Part shown: positions 11,679 to 23,084 of the stretch, piece by piece
How the letters are laid out: every line of letters starts with the position of its first letter
Position numbering within the stretch: position 1 is the stretch's first letter
Assembly (NCBI GenBank): GCA_033239525.1
Contig: BSYO01000038.1
Coordinates: 5,583,041-5,647,040 of the forward strand
Origin: Nepenthes gracilis
Taxonomy: Eukaryota; Streptophyta; Magnoliopsida; Caryophyllales; Nepenthaceae
Length of the DNA stretch: 64,000 bases
Direction of reading: 5' to 3'
Notes under the pieces: model-generated
The model's database searches: none
What the model saw: the letters and a program-made list of their open reading frames with translations, nothing else
What the model was told of the DNA's origin: nothing
Made by a program: the position numbers and the translations under genes

Positions 11679-13771
11679 TGTGATGAATCGACTTCCATGA
11701 TCTGAATTCGACAGAGTTTCGATGGTAAAATGGCCATCAAGCTGTTATAACCTGTACAAAACTCTATACAGTATACAATATATAGCCACACATTTCAACA
11801 CAAGATCCAAAAATGACCACAATAAAATGTGGTACTGATCTCATAATTTTGGATATGACATTAGCTCAGATAAAATGCCACTGGTCCCCTAAACAAACCA
11901 TAAATACCAGTGAAAATATATACATCTATCAAGAACAGAAAAAACTATACTACGTATATATCATTATTATATGCATACATCAATATACAAATCCCTGAAA
12001 ATTGATACAAAATACTCCACTAAATACAATTCCATAAAACTATGTCCAAAAAGGCTCTTCATCCAAAATTTCTAGCCTAGCCAGCTCCTAAGCTATGCTC
12101 TGTCTTATCAGATATAAAGGCGTGCTCATTTGGAGGAAAGAAATCAGCAATGGTGAGCTAAATACTCAGCAAGTATAATAAAATTAAAGATAATAAATGA
12201 TATAAACAATATAAAGTGGAGGAAGGATATAAAGTATGATGAAGATGCATAAGTCATGATCAAATGCACTTTCCATGATACATTTATTCTCCTAATTTAC
12301 TTATCTTTCTTTAGGTTCCAAAATATATATGACTTCATTACTTTGCAGACTAAGGCTGGTAAGCCTTACCAGCTAATGGTGTAAACAAATTGAAAAAAGG
12401 AATGTGTATGTTCCCACACATTCTAAAGCGCTAACTATGAATTTCAACTTTAACATCCCGTGCTGGATGATGCCTGATACTTAGGGCCAGATAGCAAATA
12501 CACTATCAAAGTATCTCTTGTGAATCAAAAGCAATTCCTCGATTTGTTACAATAATATCCTAAGGTATGTCAGGGAATACTACCCTCTAAAATACAAATC
12601 TTTGGACCAATTCCATAAATACTTATTCTTAAGAAAGGTTCCACTAGAAACTTATAAAGAAATTCTTACTCTTTGGAGAATGGTTAATTAAACTTATCGG
12701 ATTGTAGAGTTTCCTTCAAATACTTTACATAACTTTCATAATTCTTAATACGGATACAGATAACTGATTTTCTTATGAATTTACGACTTCACATGCTTTC
12801 AATTATATGCATAAATTAATATAAAGTATGGGACATGTAAGAAATTCTTACCACTGTGAGCCAAACGTAACTTTAGAGCGTTTGAACAACAAATCCCTTC
12901 ACATTTACATGCAACGTAATAATCGGTACATATACAAGGTAGTATATATGATGTACATGTGGTTAAATATCATGATTCACATCCACAATATTTTCGGAAT
13001 ATAAAAAATTAACATATATAAATTATATGTGTAGAAATACCAAATCTTTGGGGAACCCGCGTCCTTAAGGCTAGGGTCTCATGATCTTAAATCTAAATCA
13101 TGCATAAATTTCAAGAAAAATGGGCAAAATTGAAGGGGCACGGGTTAGGTTTTTGGGTATGAGTTACCAAACAAAACTCACAAATCGGATATGAAATTGA
13201 AGTATAATCATACTCAAACCATAGGTATTACAAAATATAAATTTAATTGGGTATCGAAACGAGGATATCCAAAAAACAGAATGAAAGTGCAAGAAAATGA
13301 GAGAAAAGGGTATGAGTACACTTATTTCGACCCGATTTATAACTTCTCTAACTAGCTCGAGCTCAAAATTGGACTCGAAAACCTTAGATTCTTCCTTCTC
13401 TCTCTACTCCTTCGAACTCTCTCTCTCTTCTATGTGGAAATCCCAAACAATGACTGTTTGAAACCCTTGCTGTGTATTTATATAGCTGGCTGGCGCACAG
13501 CAGGTGTGCCCTGTACAAGTTCCAGCGCCTGCTCGAGCACTCAATAGGTGCTACCGTTCTGCTCCAAGTGTGTGCTCGGGTGCTCGAGCACTCGACAAAT
13601 GCGGTTGATTCTACTTCGGGTGCTCATGGCGCCGCCTAAGGCACTCGGCAAGCACCCCTCACTGATTTCTCCTATGTTCTCGGGACCTAATTTTTTCTAA
13701 TGAATTAAGCCTAATTTTTATTATACTAAATTATCTCTTGATTATTATATTTTGAAATCCGAAACCTCACA
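11679..13771 (-). mobile_element. 5' LTR of Gypsy-1
   Basis: TGTGATGAATCG at the left and CCTCACA at the right, 2093 bp, aligned end to end with 3748..5859. Followed by ATATT, the partner of ATATC at 3743..3747. It holds a minus-strand TATAAATA box at 13475..13482, upstream of a CT-rich leader (13385..13435), the expected promoter arrangement. Confidence 0.9.
13475..13482 (-). promoter_or_regulatory. TATA box in the Gypsy-1 5' LTR
   Basis: TATAAATA on the minus strand, conserved in position with TATAAAT at 5571..5577 in the other LTR. It lies between the GC-rich segment and the CT-rich leader, which suits a retrotransposon promoter. Confidence 0.5.
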
Positions 13772-13877
13772 ATATTAAGCTTGTGGCCACTATTTTTGCT
13801 CTAAAAAACTAGTGACATTATTTATACAAGAAGACATTTGTAATATATACAGATTAGAAGTTTCTCAAATACCTATC
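13772..13877 (+). pseudogene. Gypsy-0 pol fragment 2: RNase H
   Basis: Continues the frame cut at 3747: DIKLVATIFALKN, then after a one-base shift RHYLYKKTFVIYTD and KFLKYL (family: RHYLYGEKC.IYTDHKSLKYLFTQKELN). It is interrupted at about 13877 by LINE-b and resumes with ELNI at 14561. Confidence 0.85.
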
Positions 13878-14560
13878 AGTGGTCATTGGCCATTCTGCTG
13901 GTGCTGATCCTCTGCGGCTGTAAGCACATTGGCTGTTGGATTGGCTGCTGGCCCTGGGCGAATGAACCGTGGGCTTGTAATCCGCCATTGCTGCTGTTGG
14001 TGAATTGGGTATCGGCTGACAGCTCCTGAATGGTGTTGTTGGGCATGATGTTGGATTTGGAGCAGCAGTGCAGCGGGTTTGTTAGTGGCGATCTGATGGC
14101 CGGCGATCCTTTCATTTTCTCCATGCTGCTGCCGCGCAGATTGATCTTGGCTGTGTCCTATGGCCGAATCTCCATCTTCTCTTGCTGGTTTGCTGTGTCT
14201 TGTGTCGACTGTGGATGCTGTACATGGTCTCGAGGCCTGCGGTGACTTAAGGATTGCAGCTCCTGCTGTTGCTGTGTTGGTATAGGCGTAATAGGTGTCA
14301 CCTGCTGTTTATCTGTTTATTTTTTTTTTCCAGTTACATAGTCTTGGTGTGCCGGGCGCCAAGTGGTAGCCTTTGTTGAGGTTTCATCTTTGTTTTTTCT
14401 TTTCCTCCTTTTTCTTTATTCATGTTTATGTACACGGTTATGCTCGGGGTATGCCCCAACTCGTCGTCCTAATTCCAAGTTGGCAAAACACTTGGAGTTA
14501 GTATATCATTTTTGTAATATTTTTTTTAATTCAATTTCTTACTTACCAAAAAAAAAAAAA
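13878..14560 (+). mobile_element. LINE-b: truncated non-LTR retrotransposon in Gypsy-0 RNase H
   Basis: The plus strand ends with TTTCTTACTTACC followed by a 16-base A run (14545..14560), the tail of LINE-a in opposite orientation. The block GCTCGGGGTATGCCCCAAC (14442..14460) matches TTGCTCGGGGAATGCCC on the minus strand of LINE-a near 9690, so both are one family. The left edge is set by loss of the RNase H frame and is good to a few bases. I could not find a clean target duplication. No coding domain was recognised in the two short ORFs. Confidence 0.7.
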
Positions 14561-15038
14561 AGTATTGAGCTTAATATATAATAAATAAGATGGTTGGACC
14601 TGTTGAAGAATTATAATTGCGATATTTAGTAGAAATTAGGGAAGGCAAATGTCATGGCTGATTATTGAGGAAAAACGTTTTTGGGACTTATACCCATCTA
14701 ATGATGCATGGCATATGTTGGAGGACATGGAGGATTGTTAGTTACTGTTACATCATAGAAAATTTCGGACAATGGTGTTACATATCCAAATTTAGCCAAT
14801 GTTCATTGATCGGATAAAGGAGGCACAATAGGAGGATCATTTACTTGCAATGATCTATGGAGACTAGCATAGTGAGGCACGAGAAAGTTTTCACCTAGGA
14901 GACGATGGTATATTAAGATATCAAAACTAGCTATACTTCCTGAGTTAAGAACTTGCATAGAGAAATTCTTGGAGAAGCATACCATTCTAGATTTATGATA
15001 CATTTAGGTAGCACCAAAATGTACTGGATTTGAACAAA
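14561..15038 (+). pseudogene. Gypsy-0 pol fragment 3: RNase H end and integrase start
   Basis: The plus-strand frame shows ELNI..IRWLDLLKNYNCDI (family: LNMRQRRWLELLKDYDCDI), KANVMADY (family: KANVVADALSR), then GDDGILRYQN, REILEEAH-like residues and HLGSTKMYW (family: MHPGSTKMYRDLK), the N-terminal zinc-finger part of integrase. Stops and small indels are frequent. The frame ends near 15030 where AT-rich LTR sequence (Gypsy-3) takes over. Confidence 0.85.
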
Positions 15039-16071
15039 ATTTTTTGACATTAATATAAGAATTAAATAATCATAATTTAATAGCTAAAATTGAGTTAGAT
15101 ATTACATATTAACACTATAAACGATATAATCAAATACAATATATAACAGTCACAAGAAACTATTCATATCCGATCTCAAAATAATATTATATCTATTCAA
15201 TTTATAAATCATTGTAAGAAAAATATCTAATCAAAATATCTAATAAATAACAATAGAATTGTATGCAATTTTGATTTTAAGCACTGGTCTAAAATTTCAA
15301 ACTCCAGGATTTAAAAATAATTAAATCTAGTATAGTATATAAAGTCCAAATAACCAATAATATTATAAATACAACTAAACAAAAGCCTTTAGTATTCGTT
15401 TGACCATACCATGTAAAAATTCACTACTCATTAATTTAGAAAGCATTTTAAAACCAGTTACAAATGTGAAGTATATAAGTAAAATAGACTGAAGGATAGA
15501 AAATTATAAATCATATGTGAAAACCCAAAATGTCTAGCTTTTCAATGAATATTTTCGGAATCATAATTTTATACAAACAATTTAGAATATGTGAGTATTC
15601 AAAATATAAAAACATCATATGAAAAATATCAAAAAGACCAAAATATATAAAAACATATGAAGATCAAATCGTGTCAAAACATAAGAATTAATGATCGATG
15701 ATTACACACTAGTTAATCAAAAGAAGTATTTTGAAGAACGAGTTACTTATAATCTCAGTAATCTTAGCCTGATACATTACTGCTAGAGACCTATAAGTTG
15801 GCCATCTACATTATCATGTAGGCAGTACGAACATTCTTTTCCTCTTTTCTACTTATAGATGATAAATAAATTTTTTTAAGTTGCCTAATATATTAATATA
15901 TATCCAAATATAAATATCAATTCACTTGTAATAATTCTCATTTGTCAAACGGATAATTCTATAATAAATATACAAAACTTTTTCATCTTTTTAAAATAAG
16001 GTACAAACTCGATTATATTATAAAATATAGTCCTTATCAAATACTTACATGACAATAGCGTGCAAAGTTAA
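15039..16071 (-). mobile_element. Left part of the Gypsy-3 3' LTR (AT-rich)
   Basis: A very AT-rich non-coding stretch with no recognisable gene. It starts where the Gypsy-0 integrase frame stops (possible LTR start TGACATTAAT) and ends in GTTAA, the target copy that flanks Gypsy-2. The other copy, at 49781..49785, opens a stretch that ends CATTACA before a polypurine-like tract at 50197. The two halves together would make an LTR of about 1.45 kb. The left edge is uncertain. Confidence 0.5.
16067..16071. repeat. GTTAA target site duplication of Gypsy-2, left copy
   Basis: Lies directly before TGTGACAG, the LTR start. The same five bases follow the LTR end CCTCACA at 49780. Confidence 0.7.
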
Positions 16072-18141
16072 TGTGACAGATTGACTTTTTTGACCGGAAT
16101 CTGACAGAATTCCAGCTGAAAAACAGTCATCAGGCTGATACAAACATGTATAAATACCTGTAGAACAGACATATATATATATATATATATATCCATAACG
16201 CATAAACACAGGATCCAAAGCTACAAAACTACATGTGGTGCCAACGTCACAATTTCGGTATGACGTTGGTTTAGATAAGATATCACTAGGTACTCAAATA
16301 AACTATAACAACATGCGTAAGCACAGACATTAATTAACACAATGGAAACTATACTACGAATATATCATCATCATATATATACATCAATATACAATCCATC
16401 AATAATGATACACTATGTTCCATCAGATACAAAATCATAAAACTAAATTCACAAGACTTTTCCTTAAATATCTGCAACTTATCTAACTCCTAAACTTTAC
16501 TCAATCTCATCAAATATAAGGGCGTGCTTATTTGGAGGAAAGAAATTAGTAATTGTGAGCTAAATTCTCAACAAGTATAATATAAGTAAAGACAATAAAT
16601 AATATATGCAAAATAAAGTAGAGGAAAGATACGAAAGCGAAATGAAGATACATAAACATAAAATTTGAATAAATGCATTTTTGGAGAGCATTTATCTTTC
16701 TCATTTTACTTATTCTTTCTCTAGATTCTAAAATATGCAGAATATCCATTTAACTTGCAGACCAGGGCCAGTTGGCCTTACCAACTAACGGTGTTGTTGA
16801 ACGAGAAAAGAAATGTGTATATTTTCACACATTCTAAGGCGTAACCCACGTAGTTCAACACCTCATGGTAAACGGTATACCTTTAGCCCAATACACAGGG
16901 CCATCACATATGTCACCATGTCCCCCATGGTCAGAGGCAATCCTCGTACTTCCACAATAATATCTTAAAGTATGTTAGGAAATACTACACTCTAAAATAT
17001 AATCCTTGGTCTAATTTCACATTTACTTATTCTTAAGAAAATTTCGTACTCATTCATAAAATAATGTTCTCACTCCGGAAGAACAGTTCATCAAACATAA
17101 CATATTCTGAATTCCCTTCGTACACTTTTCTTATGAATTTAAGTTTTACATAACTTAAATTACACACAAAATCAATATAAAGTATGGGAGAAATCGAAAA
17201 GTCTTACCACCATGGTCAAACATAACTTTAGAGCTTTCGGATAACAAATCTCTTCACAGATGCATACAACGTAATTTTCAAAATATATACAAGGTAACAT
17301 ATTTAACGTTCATGCGAGTAAATATTATGATTCATGTTTAATAATATTTTCAGAACATGTAAAATAATAAATACAATTTATATGTGAACCATTACCAAAT
17401 TATCGAAGTACCCACATCCATAAAGTTAGATTTTTTAAATTTTTAAGTCCAAATCATATATAAATTATAAGGAAATCGAGTAAAATTGAAGGGAGCACGG
17501 GCTAGAGTTTCCTAGTGTAAAATACCGCACAAAATTCACAAATTAGACATGAAATCGAAATATTTACATGCTTAGGTCATGGGTAATAAAAAATATAAAC
17601 TTAATCGGATATTGAAACGAGGATACCCAAAGAAAATGTAATAAAAATGCAAGAAATTGAGAGAAAAGAGTATGAGTACACTTGCCTTAACTCGATCTAT
17701 CACTTCTTTAACTAGCTCGAGCTCAAAATTGGACTCAAGAACCTCGAATCCTTCCTTTTCTCTCTACTCTTTCGAGCTCTCTCTCTCTTCCTTGGTGGAC
17801 AGCCAGAAATAGCACTTGAAAAACCCTCACAAGGATTTTATATTGTAGGCCGACACTTAAGCGCTGGCCAACGCACAGCAGGCGCGGGCTGCTCGGTTTT
17901 CAGCACTTGCCCTGCCGCTTGAGCACCTAGCAAGCACTGTCGATTCTATTTCCAGCGCCTACCCCAACACTACAGCACCCAGCAGGCACTGTCGTTCTGC
18001 TTTGGGCACCCGACGAGTGCCCATTACTGACTCTTCTTACGCTTTTAAAGCTTAATTTTTTCATATGAATTAAACCTAATTATGATTATATTAACTTAAC
18101 TATATCCTAATTACTTATGTTCAAGAATTCGGAACCTCACA
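16072..18141 (-). mobile_element. 3' LTR of Gypsy-2
   Basis: TGTGACAGATTG to CCTCACA, 2070 bp. It is homologous to the Gypsy-1 LTRs throughout but clearly more diverged from them than they are from each other. It is followed by the polypurine tract (AAGTGGGGGAGAGT on the minus strand, 18142..18156) and an integrase/chromodomain remnant, so it is the 3' LTR. A TA dinucleotide run sits at 16170..16191. Confidence 0.85.
16170..16191. repeat. (TA)n microsatellite
   Basis: About eleven TA units inside the Gypsy-2 3' LTR. Confidence 0.9.
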
Positions 18142-18931
18142 ACTCTCCCCCACTTAGGAAATTTCGTCCTCGAAATTAATGAATCCTAGAAGTGAATCGA
18201 ATGGGCACACCTAGAAATAAATAGGGATACTTATCTCGAATCTCGTCCTCTCTTTCCCACGTCGCCTCCTCGCGGGAGTGATTCTTCCACAAAACTTTCA
18301 CTAGAGGGATGGTATTCGAGAGCTAGATTTGATCCTTCCGATCCAAAATCTGAACAGGCTCCTCCAAATACAATAAGTCTTCTTGAATAACCAAGGGGAC
18401 CTAGTCAATGACGTGTGATGGATCGTAAACATACTTCCTCAATGTCGAGACATGGAAGACATTATGCACATCCACCAAACTAGGCAGCAATGTCAAACAA
18501 TACGCCACTTCTCCAACTCTCTCCAGGATCTCAAAGGGTCCAATAAACCACGGCTTCAACTTCTCTTTGACACCAACTATGGAGGCTCCCTTCCATGGTG
18601 ATACTTTTAGGAAAACAAAGTCACCGACTTCGAACCTGAGTTCAAATCTCCTCCAATCAGTGTAACTCTTCTGCCAAATCTAAGCCATCTTCAGCTTCTC
18701 AAAAGTTACCGTAATCTTTTCCAACTCTCTGTAATCACATCTAGGCCCAATAGACACCTATCTCCTGTCTCCTCCAAATGGATAGGAGATCGACACTTCC
18801 TACCATATAGTGCCTCAAAAGGAGCCATACCGATACTCACTTGTAAACTATTATTGTAGGCAAACTCAGCCAACGCCAGGAGATCATCCCAGTTTTCCTT
18901 TATCTCCATCATCGAGGCTCTAAGCATACCC
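18142..18931 (-). pseudogene. Gypsy-2 pol fragment: integrase C-terminus and chromodomain
   Basis: Minus strand from 18931: MLRASMMEIKENWDDLLALA and AYNNSLQVSIGMAPFEALYG (integrase core end), then the GPY/F part with VHNVFHVSTLRKYVYDPSH, then a chromodomain of the form EEPVQILDRKDQI, NTIPLVKVLWKNH, EEATWEREDEIRDKYPYLF. The chromodomain is better preserved than in Gypsy-1. The frame is interrupted at 18931 by a solo LTR and resumes at 21149 with ERTLQILED. Confidence 0.9.
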
Positions 18932-18975
18932 TGCAACATCCCAGATTTTCATTCAAATTTAATTGGAAATATTTG

Positions 18976-19180
18976 TTATTATTATTATTGGGTGATATGT
19001 GTGTCATGACGATTAATCAAATATTATGAGATTTTGAGGAATAATCGGCATTGTGTAGTGGCACCCGGAGCACGCTCGTATTATTGTCCGAGAATCAATT
19101 TAAATTTTAAAATAAAAAAACATAAAAAGATATATATATAATAATAATAATAATAATATATTATTATTATTATTATTAAA
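18976..19180. repeat. ATT/ATA microsatellites in the solo LTR
   Basis: A short ATT run at 18976..18990 and longer TA, ATA and ATT runs at 19130..19178, followed by a purine-rich GA stretch to about 19310. Confidence 0.8.
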
Positions 19181-20007
19181 AACAAAAACAAAAAGAAAAG
19201 GAAAAAGGGAATAAAGTCTGGGCAGAATCGGGTGAGTAGGGAAGGGAAAAGAAGAAAGAGGAGGAAGGAGAGGAGAGAGAGAGAGGGGAAAGAGAAGAGA
19301 GAGAAGGAGATGAACGGAGGTTTTCAAGCTTGATTTTGACTTCGGGCCAGTTAGGAAAGTGATAGATCGGGTCGAGACAAAGTGCGCCTATGCCTTTTTA
19401 TTCTCTCTTTTTGATTTTTATTCGATCTCTCTCGAATATTTTCCTTCCGATACCTACCCAAAACTTATATTTTGTGGAACCCATGTCCATTGTATGATTT
19501 ATTTATTAATGGTTGCCCGATTTGATGATTGCACGAGAACCTTCCGCGTGCTGAAACCCTAACCCATGGCCCGTGTATTTTTCCTCCGAAATTTTTGGGG
19601 TTTTGGCATGATTTAGAACTAAAAAAATTGAAACCCATATTTTGAGTATAGTTATTTGTTGATTAGGTGTCCGATTTTGCACTTACGAACCCTTATACTC
19701 ATGTGGGCACTGATCACCCGAGCCACTTCAATAATTTTTATAATGTCATTTATTTAATTGACATCTAATTCGTGTATATTTATATATGTTCATTTGTATA
19801 TTTCAAAAATTATGATTGAATTCGTTTATGAAGGAATTCATGATCGGAAGCTTTAATTTTGAGCTTGGCCTAAATTGGTAAGAACTTATAAGCTTTAAAT
19901 TATGTTATGCATGTGATAGAAATTTTATGAAGACCTAAGTTTTGAGAACCTGAAAATATATGATTCATGGTTAAGAATAAGGAAAGGGGATATTCTACAA
20001 TTAAGTT

Positions 20008-20345
20008 ATGGGCTTTGGTTATGTGTCTTGACCAAGGGCTTTGACCACAGGTTTTGACTATGGGTTTTGGCTATGGGTTTTGGCCACGAGCTTCAACCAC
20101 ATGCTTCAGCTATGGGTTTTGACCACGGGCTTCAACCACATGCTTCAGCTATGGGTTTTGGCCATGAGCTTCAACCATGGGTTTCAACTATAGGCTTTTA
20201 GCCATGGCTGCGGCCGTGGGCTTTAGCTATGGGCCTTGGCTACGGGTTTTGATCACCAATTTCAGCCACGGGCTTCGATTATGGGCTTTGGTGACGGGTT
20301 TAGGCCATGGGCTTCAGCTATGGGCTTCGGCTATGAACAGTTTTC
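20008..20345. repeat. 13-bp minisatellite with a 39-bp higher-order unit
   Basis: Tandem variants of GCTATGGGTTTTG and ACCACGGGCTTCA, about 25 units. In the middle, three 13-mers form a 39-bp unit present twice in a row (about 20084..20160). It lies within the solo LTR. Confidence 0.75.
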
Positions 20346-21148
20346 CTGGAGTGAGAACTATGAAATTTTGGGTTTAAGAGTAGCATTTCCCAAAGAAAAT
20401 AAGAAGTTAAGAACTTGGACTAATGATATTCATCAGATAATATATTTTGGCCTGCATTGATATAATTTGACCAAATAAGAAATCAGGAATGAAATAAATG
20501 AATTGAATAGCTTTATGAAAGTCTAACTTTTCATGCATGTTTTTAAAACTGGTCATTGTTACTTCCTCCCACACATATTCATATGTATATATATCTAGTT
20601 ATATTTTGAATATGAATTGCATGTTCTTAGATATTTATTTTTGTGCATTGTTGAGTTTTAGCTCACTCTTGCTATTTTTCTCCCTCCAGATGAGTATGAT
20701 TTGCATCCGTTAAGATAGGGTAGAAGATTTAAGTCAGCTAGGCATTGAAGACGATAACAAATGATCTTATGGACTGAGTTTTGTAGCCTTAAGCTTTCTG
20801 ATAGATTATGTTATATTTTAAATGGATTTTGTTTATAGATGTATGCATGTGATGAGGATGATATAACCGTATTATAGTTTCCGTTGTATCGGTAAATGTT
20901 TATGCTTCTGCAGATTTTATTATGGATAGTTGGGTATCTAGTGGCATCTGTTATGAACCAACATCGTACCAAAGTTATTACGTTGGCACCACGTGTAGTT
21001 TTGTCGCTTTTGGATCCTGTGATATGCTTATGGAGTTGTATGTTGTGATGTACAGGATATTTATAAGTTTTCTTTATTTGGCCGATATCCGTATTATAGT
21101 AAAAAACTCTATCGATTTTCTATAGAAAAGATAGGACGTTACATATCC

Positions 21149-21634
21149 TCTAGTATCTGAAGAGTCCGCTCAAACTGGCCATTAGTCTGAGGGTGATACA
21201 CCATGCTAAATTTCATGTTCGTCCCTAACTCCCAATTCAAACTCTCTCAGAACATAGAGACAAAATGTGGATTACGATCGGACACAATAGATGCTGACGC
21301 ATTGTGCAGTCTAACAATCTTATTAATGTACAACTATGCTAGGGGATCACAAGAGTACGTCGTCCGAATGGATAAAAAATAAACCTTTTTTGATAGCCGA
21401 TCCATAATGACCCAAATTGCATTATATAATTACTGGGTCCTAGGCAAGCTTGAAACAAAATCCATAAAAATGTCCTCTGTCTTCCAACTTCGAAATGGCA
21501 AGGGTTGCAATAATCCTAACGACTTCCTCCTCTCAGCCTTCAACTAATGACAAATTAGGCATTGACCAACAAATGTAACTATCTCTCTCTGCATATTTCT
21601 CTACCATATCATTTTCTTCAAGTCTTGGTATATC
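21149..21634 (-). pseudogene. Gypsy-2 pol fragment: integrase N-terminal half
   Basis: Minus strand: YQDLKKMIW, TFVGQCLICQ (end of the HHCC zinc finger), LPFRSWKTEDIFMDF, MDRLSKK, SDRNPHFVSMF, YHPQTNGQFERTLQILED. This is the catalytic core from its zinc finger to the solo LTR insertion point. At 21634 it is cut by the poly(T) of LINE-c. Reverse transcriptase and gag of Gypsy-2 are not found to the right. Confidence 0.85.
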
Positions 21635-22390
21635 TTTTTTTCGATAAGTAAATCTTATTAAAATGTAAAAGAATTATAAAAAAAAATCTATATTCTAATA
21701 TCAAGTGTTTTGCAAATTTGGATGTAAAATATAGATGTTAGAGTATCCCCTGAGCACATGAGACAAGTCATGCAAAATAGATAAAAAACAAGCCGAAGAT
21801 AAAATTCATCGACCAAAAAACAGCACCCATCTATATAATCGAAGCCCACCAGCAAACCCAAGTACTTTTCTTATGAGATTGCCCTTCACCTTACCAAGCC
21901 AAGGCAAATCAGCCTAAAATCACACATGCACCCAAACATATCTACAGCATTAACCATGGACAAAACATGCTCAAAATCTTCAGCACCCCTCATCAAACTA
22001 GTTCTCAGACAAGTAATCGGCAGACTGCACCATCAGGTATTAGCAATGCTAGTTAGACAAGTCCTCGGTCTGTTCTACCTTACCATGTCTATCAGGTCCT
22101 CAGCCCATATCATTTTGCACCACATCCTCGACCAAAAAAAACCTTCGACCCATGAGCAACTCATCCCATGTCCTCGGCTGTTCCGCCACTCCATATCAGC
22201 AAAAAACAAAAAAAATTCAAACCGGCCAAAATGATCCAGTCCGGCAAAAAAAAAAAACTACAAACTGCACTACAATTACCCGCAAATTCAGCCATCAATA
22301 CTCCACCAAGTAGATTAGCTTGTAGTGCCCTTAGGATGCTTAGGAGTGGATTTTCGATATCTCTAGGACTTAGATTGCTTCAATGATCAT
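21635..22390 (-). mobile_element. LINE-c: 3' part of a non-LTR retrotransposon
   Basis: Begins on the plus strand with a T run and CGATAAGTAAATCTTATTAAA, the diverged tail of the LINE-a family. ATGTGCTCAGGGGATACTC on the minus strand (near 21745..21765) corresponds to the GCTCGGGG block of LINE-a and LINE-b. Cut from the Gypsy-2 integrase at 21634. The right edge is unknown. An imperfect 11-bp match (CTTGGTATATC at 21624, CTAGGTATATC at 22872) could be a target duplication, but the sequence beyond it does not continue the integrase. Confidence 0.55.
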
Positions 22391-23084
22391 GCCTACTCGG
22401 ACAATGAAGGAGTTGTAGCCCAATCAAGATTTAATGGGCCCGAAAGTGATTCGTTCACCAATGCTCGGGGCCATTGGCAAATCCGGATGATTCTGCTAGG
22501 GATCGGATCCTCCAAAATAGAGCTTCCCAGACCTAGGATTAGAAGAGTCCTCAATGGCACGAGCACTAGAGACATCAAATCGCTTTCTTAACACTTCTAG
22601 ATTACACTTCAGCTTGCCAAGACTGGGGCAAGAGCTTGGGTCCCCATCATGATGATCACTTGTGACATCCTGGTTTGAGGGATCAAGCCTGGTTAGAAGA
22701 GTCGGAACTGGCAAACCGAATTGCTCCTTCTTCGGAAAAACCTCAGGGGTACTGGGGGCAATGCCTAGTGCAATAGAGGCTACTACCTCTTCATGACAAG
22801 ATGATCCACCTAGAGCACCCAAATGGTCCACATCTGTAATAAGCCTAACGTACAGTTGGCCATCACATGTGCTAGGTATATCAGCTTCATTTGTATTAAT
22901 TCATCCCTTCATAATATCCGCATATGAGTTGTAGCTGTCCAGCAACTTGGAGCCGTTCCTCTCTGTTGCCTCCTTGATGAAAAAAACAGCCCTTAGGCAA
23001 ACCTACCACAGACTGGGCAAGAATTTCTTCATTTCTGAGAGTTGGAACCTTTCCATCAAGGGATATTGAGTGCCAGGTGAGCAT
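22391..23084 (-). other. Unidentified stretch with minus-strand ORFs of 61 to 111 residues
   Basis: Three minus-strand ORFs lie at 22393..22578, 22496..22831 and 22896..23084. Their base composition is higher in GC than the surroundings, and they could be pieces of one broken reading frame. I recognise no family motif. They might belong to LINE-c or to a lost element. I do not call a gene here. Confidence 0.3.

Larger units (their letters stand above)
18932..21143 (+). mobile_element. Solo LTR inserted in the Gypsy-2 integrase
   Basis: TGCAACATCCC to GGACGTTACA, 2212 bp. The flanks are TACCC (18927..18931) and TATCC (21144..21148), a 5-bp target duplication with one mismatch. Removing it and one flank copy restores the integrase codons for LEDMLRA on the minus strand. 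It is plus-oriented, judged by the block GCTCACTCTTGC and TCCCTCCAGATGAG at 20661..20694 near its 3' part. No internal element sequence accompanies it, so it is a solo LTR. ORFs inside it are not genes. Confidence 0.85.

Noticed and set aside
13772..14571. TATTAAGCTT / TATTGAGCTT as a target duplication of LINE-b
   Set aside because: Both are ordinary RNase H codons of Gypsy-0 (DIKL.. and ..ELN) and the left one lies about 100 bp outside the insertion.
21624..22882. CTTGGTATATC / CTAGGTATATC as the LINE-c target duplication
   Set aside because: The sequence right of the second copy does not continue the Gypsy-2 integrase, so the match is probably chance.
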